Positions 58,280-64,000 of a stretch of DNA of 64,000 bases are shown one piece after another. The translations under genes were made by a program, and so were the position numbers. The notes below the pieces were generated by a model. That model was not told the DNA's origin and did not search any database. It worked only from the letters and a program-made list of their open reading frames with translations. This DNA is from Rhyacophila brunnea (Eukaryota; Arthropoda; Insecta; Trichoptera; Rhyacophilidae), in NCBI GenBank assembly GCA_022495005.1, contig JAGYXB010000666.1, positions 124,001 through 188,000 on the forward strand, in the 5' to 3' direction. The stretch's first letter is position 1. Every line of letters starts with the position of its first letter.

Positions 58280-59630
58280 AATATCACAAAAAGAAGAAAT
58301 CATATTTTTGAACTACCGACCATACTAGCCAAGACAGAAATAATATAACTATTATATATAATCTATTCGTATTTTTTGTGAAAAAAAATATTAATATAAA
58401 TGTTTTTTATTGATATTGGTATCAAGTAAGTAAAAAAAACAACTTTTTTTCTGTCGGTATTCCTTTGACAAACTAGTCTTATATATTGTACAAGCTTGTC
58501 GCGATGCAGTTCTTTTTCCATTTTATTTATTTTCTAGTGTCTGGTCGCAGGTGTCACACCGAAATGATGGAGCATCTAAATTCTCAAGGGAGAACAAGAT
58601 ACAGCGAAAAAGTTAAATTGGAAACTCCGTAAAAGAAATAATATGCTTTCAATGGACATGATTCAAACTCAAATAATACAAATAATAATGATTGAAAATT
58701 CATATCTATATATTGTTGTATTGATGTCAGTTATAGTAAATGAAATAAAAACAATTTTTCAGAACACTTACATTATGAAAACATTAAAACACCAGAAATT
58801 GGGAAAATGTTGAATGAAGGGTATCCATTATTCATACCTGTGATTACAAAATATGTTAAAAAAAGATTAGGATACATTTTTAATATGACCCCATCATAAT
58901 TATTACAGTACCTATTACGGAGGATTTTTCTTTTTAGATTTTATTGACGTATGGAAGTTTAAAATAATTATATAAATACCTGATTGTCTACATAGAAATA
59001 ATAAAAAAACAAGTATACTTACTATTTTTTTGTATAATTATGTTATATTATAGGGACCAGGGAACTCATAAATAATGGGAACTGAAATACCCAACGGGTA
59101 AGGTAAGGTAACCATCTCAAGTAAGGAAGAATCCGGGTTAAACTTACGCACGTGTCAAGAATACGTTGTACGTCGAATACTGAAAACTGCTCTCGGTGTA
59201 TGCATTTACGCTCATTTAATGTTGGTGTATTACACACACTATTGCATGTGCATAATGCGTGCATCATTTTTGTAGGACACTCACACATTCAAAAACCCTG
59301 CTTCAACGTGCGGTGTATTGAATATATGCTATCGGTATTCTATTTATTATCTGTTCTGTGATAGGAACCATTACGTTTGAAGAAGTTTTTATTTTATTGT
59401 GTGAGTTTAACTTTTTTGTATTTTAAAACGCGAAATATTTAATTTAATTTTTCATATTTCGATTATTAGATTTAGATAATAGCACAAAACTCCTTTAGAC
59501 AAAAAATGGTGAACGAGTGCTAGATATTTTTGAAAAGAATACAATGAAAAGGGTTTATTTGAAGATAGCATGTTGAGAAAAAGGTACCACAACATTGATT
59601 TCTTTATCATTTTGCATGTAAAAGTGGAAC
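58280..59630. other. AT-rich spacer, no gene seen
   Basis: Overlapping short frames on both strands at 59043-59361 show no domain. No feature supported. Confidence 0.4.
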
Positions 59631-59639
59631 GATTTTTTT

Positions 59640-59970
59640 TTCAATTTCAATTTCAATTTATTTTTAACATATTGTGGACATTACAAATTATAAGTTTAAG
59701 ACGTTCACAACATGACACATAGAAACAAAGAAGTATACTTAAAACAGTAAGTGTTACATAAAAAAAGAGATACATAGTATGTTATTAAACAGTAGAAATA
59801 TGTACATGCAAAAATATTAATTAGATAGGTACAAGGAAGTACACCGGATGAGTTAAGCAGACCCTATTTTATGAATTTATAAAACAATGTCCACTTATAC
59901 TCATGTTCACGTAGGTGGAATATATCAACACCCGAAGCAATTTTGTTGAACATAGTTATCGCCCTATTTC
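59640..59970 (-). mobile_element. 5'-truncated LINE, close relative of the 52.7 kb copy
   Basis: Matches 52680-53010 with few differences, including the T-rich terminal tract, TATTGTGGACATTACAAATT, GTACACCGGATGAGTTA and the coding end (stop at 59864). Truncated at GTTATCGCCCT, where unrelated sequence begins. The two copies share the 3' end and differ in truncation point, as expected of target-primed insertion. Confidence 0.7.
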
Positions 59971-59974
59971 TGAG

Positions 59975-60960
59975 CACGCCATGTCTCAAGACTGGTCAAT
60001 ATCCAACTACCGAAAAATCATCTTTGGTAACTGGATAGAATAAGAAAGCTTAAGAGCCAAAGTCATCTGGAAGCGACGTGGGTTGCAGAATAAATACCGG
60101 TAAGAACGTCCAGCGCTGTCCACGTTACGCTTCCTGTTTCTAGTAAGCCTTGCCACTTAGAAATAGCTACGCTATATAGAAAAAAATCTGAATCTGAAGT
60201 GGAAAGAGCTGGCGACAAGAAGCTATTGAATATTATAAAGTATCATAAATACAAGTTTGTAGTGACGATGATGACAATCGAATAAATTTAATGTTGTATG
60301 CAAGTGTAGAACAAATTAATCACCTAAAAAAATGTTCCCAAAAACCAATGTTTATAAAAACTGTATTACGCAAATTTCATACGGTATAATAATATTACTA
60401 GTACGACAGTGGTTATTTTGGGAAAAGTATTTACGAATTTACATAAGCCACCTTTACATGCTAAAAATAGTACTTATCTTGTATCCAATATCGCAAAGGT
60501 ATTGGATATTTACAATATACCTACCTCTGAGCATATTTTGAATCCCTGAATAAAAATGAAAAATGACTGTCAATAGAAATCAGCGTCATATAACGAACTT
60601 TTATCAGCGCGTCAAACTTTCGATAAATCAATGACAAGCCGCCGACAAGATGACGTCACAAAATACTTTTGTTAACCCTGTTTTACTGTATTTAATTTAA
60701 TTTATAAATGAAAAACCTTTCTCCGTTAGGGTCAGTAGGTAATATATTCAAAAAGTCTACCGTTATTTAGTTTTTATGACAAAAAAGGATAATATGGGTA
60801 TAAATATATTTGTAAGTTATAGAAAAATCGTATCAAAATATAAGAAACCATTCATAATATTTCAAATTGTAGATCAATTAAGGAGGTGGAAAACAATATT
60901 ACAATGTATGGTTAATTGCAAAACTACAGCAAATAAACACAGGTTAGATGATTGCTTCAT
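59975..60960. other. spacer, no supported gene
   Basis: The first 250 bp are less AT-rich and may hold old LINE sequence (a frame reads EVERAGDKKLL). The rest is AT-rich with nothing recognised. The 88-codon frame at 60776-61042 runs into the inverted-repeat element and is judged chance. Confidence 0.35.
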
Positions 60961-60965
60961 TATTT

Positions 60966-61395
60966 ACAACGTTTTAATTAGCTCGTATTCTTGTTTGTCC
61001 GGTGGTTGTTTGTCCAGTACAAATCTTGCAATCGATTTTTAACTTACTTCCCCACTAGCTACATTTGAAACTTTTAGAATATGTCAGAACACGATGCCAA
61101 TGCATTTTTTTAATACTTTTAGCCATCTTTAAGCAGAATTGAATTCATTTTCTGTTAATTCTGTTTTGTATAAAAAGTTATTTCGGATGAAATCCGTAAT
61201 CCAATCCACTATTATCGGTTGCTAAGGTTACTTGGTGGTCTTAGCAACGAAATTATTAATATATACGTAATTACTATGGATATCAAAATGACATTTCAGT
61301 ATTCATTTGTTTGTTTGTTTTTTATTTACTTCATATCAAGTACAAGTTTGAGCATATTGAGCATAATAATTCAACAGAAAATTTAAAAACGTTGT
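60966..61395 (-). mobile_element. inverted-repeat element, third copy
   Basis: Inverted relative to 32337-32733. Ends ACAACGTTTTA and AAAAACGTTGT. Shares the double GTCCGGTGGTTGTTTGTCC motif seen once more in the right part of the split copy (46755-46775), which the 32.3 kb copy lacks. This is the longest version (430 bp). Non-coding. Confidence 0.65.
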
Positions 61396-62540
61396 TATAA
61401 AAAATCTTTTTATCTTGTAATTTATTTAATTATTATTACATTATTCTTTTAAATTCTGATCTTATGTTAATGTGATTTATGACCACGCGGGACTAATTTT
61501 TTTATGATGTTATGAATATATTATTATACAGACTAGTTTATAAATAATATCAATATATAACTAAAACATTAAAACATTGACACAATTGCCACATTATAAC
61601 AACATGAAAAAGTAACTAGTATGTATACAATTGTACTACAAAGGAATTGAATTGATATACTATGCAATTATTGATATTAAAGGAAGATTTGAATTTGTAT
61701 AGCACCCATGTAATGATATACTTGTAAGTTAGTAGTGGAGTAGTAAAAAAGTGTTTAAATTAAATTGCTATTTTTTTATATATTAATATAAGCAAAATAT
61801 GGTTGACAATGTTAGAATCCCCATACAAAAAAATCTACTACCATTGTCACTGTGGAGTTCGATATTATTATTCTGAACAAAATGACAAATTATTTTTAAT
61901 TTACCGATTTTTTAGTATTTTGATTATTTCCCATTCATTTTTTTTTTTAATTATATAACTAAAAGTTGTGATCAAAAAACGAATTATAATTGAATTGACA
62001 CAAAAAGCTGTCTTATTATGTGAAAATGCATGTAAAATAACAAAATATGACTGTATCAACAAGATAGGTTTGCGAAAATATTTTCTGACATATTTAATCT
62101 ATTTTCCAAATGAAAACATGTTGCGGAAAAACGCAAATGCACCAGTGCGCCGTAGTGCATTGCTCGCAAGATGTCGGCCGGGAAAATGGTTTTTCTAAAA
62201 CGTATAAAAACTCATCTCTGTTTATATGTTGAGTAAAAATATTTTACATCCTTTTGCGGCGGTAACAAGATCCCGCGGGACGTATCTAAAGATTTTTCAA
62301 CGGAGGTTCTTTATAATACCTTTCCAGAAGTGTCAAACGGTTGACAAAATTCATTATTATTTTAATCTTAGCATTTATAAGTGTCCAACAGTATTCATGA
62401 CATCGTGGACTGTTTTATGTACATCCTCAATAAACAGCGAATTCAGAAAAAAGAAATAAGAAGTGTAATAATGCTTGGTAATAAAATATCACTTCAGCCT
62501 CGCTAGTATGTTTCGATTTCCATAACTGTGACTAATTGCA
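61396..62540. other. AT-rich spacer, no gene seen
   Basis: A short GC-richer stretch at 62110-62290 with open frames on the plus strand (61968-62198 and 62226-62459) shows no recognised domain. Confidence 0.35.
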
Positions 62541-62609
62541 TATATTTATAAATTGACATGTGTCGACTTTATAAATAATATATCTAGATGTTTGTTTGTT
62601 AGTTCGTGT

Positions 62610-63360
62610 TTTATGCGCTGCCATACCGTTCATCCGATTGCAATAAAACTTTGTCAACTTATTGCTTGCACTTGTGCAAAGAGTATAGGATATAATATGA
62701 AAATAAAAATGAAAGTCTCTCTGTCTGTCTGTCATATCCGTTCCTATACCATTCATCCGATTGCGATGAAACTTTCGTGAGTTGTTGTGCGCATACCCGC
62801 GAAGGTTTCTGAATTAAAACAACCATCATCTTCTTCTTCTTCTTCTTAATTCTATCTTAGTTTATTCGTATGGTTCATATACCATTCATCCGATTGCATC
62901 GAAATTTTGATCAAGTGTTGTACTCACGCCCGCAAAGGGTTTTGAATTGGTACCACCATTTTCTTCATCTTTTTCTTCTATTCTATCTTCTTCTATTCGT
63001 ATGTGTTCTTATACCATTCGTCCGATAGCGATGAAATTTTGATCAGTTGTTGTGCGCATGCCCGCAAAGGTTTTTGAATTAGAAAAATTATCTTATTCTT
63101 CTTCTTCACTATATCTTCTTTTGTTCGTATGGTTCCTATACCATTCATCCGATTGCGATAAAACTTTCGTTGGTTGTTGTGGTATCACCCGCAAAGGTTT
63201 AAGAATTAGTACAACCATCTTCTTCTTCTTCTTCTTCCTCTTCTTCATTATATCTTCATTTATTTACATAGTTCCTATACCATTCATCCGATTGCGATGA
63301 AACTTTTGTCAGTTGTTGTTCGCACACCTGCGAAGGTTTCTAAATACAAAGTGTTATATA
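62610..63360 (+). repeat. tandem repeat with TTC tract, six units
   Basis: Six copies of a 122-139 bp unit, with ATTCATCCGATTGCGATGAA-type landmarks at 62629, 62751, 62884, 63015, 63143 and 63282. Each has a CGCAAAGGTTT string and most carry a TTCTTCTTCTTC tract. This is the reverse orientation of the 19685-20085 repeat. A CGAAGCCGGGTACTTCAGC end at about 63586-63604 probably closes the parent element, as that string is a common terminus beside such units in arthropods. Confidence 0.65.
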
Positions 63361-63639
63361 AAATACAAAGTGTATTGTTGCTTGTTCCATCCAATTTCGA
63401 TTTTTTTTACTACATATTAATACTATTATCAACGTTTGCATATTCTTTTGTTTGACTTTTACTCCTATTAGAATTACTTTCATATTGCCATATTGTATTA
63501 CACAGATATTTTAATATTAAAAGATAATTACTTATTATTATTTTTTAAATATCTAAGATAAATGTATCCACGAAGCGACCATGTGCGAAGCCGGGTACTT
63601 CAGCTTGTATAACATAAAATATAATATAAAGAAAACAAT

Positions 63640-63950
63640 AAGACAGTGAAATAATATATTATAGTATACAATATATTGTAAGAAAAACAGTGCTACATCC
63701 AATACGAGTGCACGGAAAGTTTTAAGAATTTGTTAAACATTGTTTGTCTAAACTCTTCATCATATAAGTAGAATCTATAAATATTTAAAGCGGTTTCGTT
63801 TGCACAGTTATTGGTCTCCCAATTTTCATTACTAATATAATTAGTTTAGTTCAACACTTTGGGAGAACAAAAAAACAGATACGGAGCTATCAAAGATACA
63901 CTGATTCTTATCGGAGTTCTTATTTACACTATGCATAATATATCATTTGA
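63640..63950 (-). pseudogene. decayed LINE 3' end
   Basis: The minus strand keeps FVLPKC and MKIGRPITVQT, which parallel LFILPR and MPIGRAITMF in the 52.9 kb LINE, with stops between them. The nucleotide TATTGGTCTCCCAATTTTCATTAC corresponds to the well-preserved copy's ATCGCCCTCCCAATTGGCATTAC. Confidence 0.45.
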
Positions 63951-64000
63951 ATAAATATATTATAAATATAAAGTATATTTTCAATAAAGCCAGTTGTTTT

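Noticed and set aside
62610..63610. Helitron 3' end from the GCCGGGTACTTCAGC terminus
   Set aside because: The end reads CTTG, not CTRR with a clean hairpin, and the opposite end was not found, so the class is left open.

Overview
This is a 64 kb piece of an AT-rich animal genome, most likely an insect. The evidence is its non-LTR retrotransposon, SINE, hAT and Helitron remnants and the GAT-tailed LINE ends with a C-terminus reading EAFIQQWID. The order is not settled; Lepidoptera or Hemiptera would both fit. There is no bacterial operon structure, rRNA or CRISPR array, and no host gene could be identified with confidence. The best host-exon candidate is a short minus-strand stretch at 54403-54558. 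Most of the window is a layered deposit of transposable elements in AT-rich spacer.

The centrepiece lies at 35969-46518. Three Helitron-like units sit head to tail on the minus strand (2.27, 2.97 and 5.31 kb). Each has a 5' TCTCCTATATATT terminus and a 3' hairpin plus CTAG terminus, and the internal junctions carry no extra base. They interrupt an older inverted-repeat element of about 397 bp. Removing the whole 10.55 kb leaves exactly 397 bp, the same length as an uninterrupted copy at 32337-32733. Each unit holds a minisatellite that looks derived from the last codons and GAT tail of a LINE. It reaches about 30 copies of a 135-153 bp unit in the third Helitron.

Other structured elements are: a 1323 bp near-perfect foldback element bounded by TTAA (18102-19424) with a solo-arm relative at 20236; hAT-type elements with 8 bp duplications at 10462, 12213, 22701 and 48206; a dispersed repeat at 6.5, 13.2 and 33.3 kb whose core fits a small hammerhead ribozyme, as in Penelope-like elements; a tRNA-headed repeat at 33.5 and 57.3 kb; a SINE family sharing a hairpin core but carrying different or inverted tRNA-like parts; and decayed C-terminal ends of several LINE families.

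Layout: 0-8 kb is mostly spacer with a LINE tail and the first hammerhead-like repeat. 8-15 kb holds MITEs, LINE tails and two hATs. 16-24 kb holds SINEs, the foldback and a hAT. 24-35 kb is sparse, with a SINE, the 397 bp element and a nested tRNA-headed repeat. 35-46.8 kb is a LINE end and the Helitron array. 47-54 kb holds hAT and LINE remains. 54-64 kb holds the possible exon, an 83 bp triplication, a SINE, LINE tails and a GAA-rich tandem repeat. All boundaries were read by eye. Family names rest on motif recognition, not searches.
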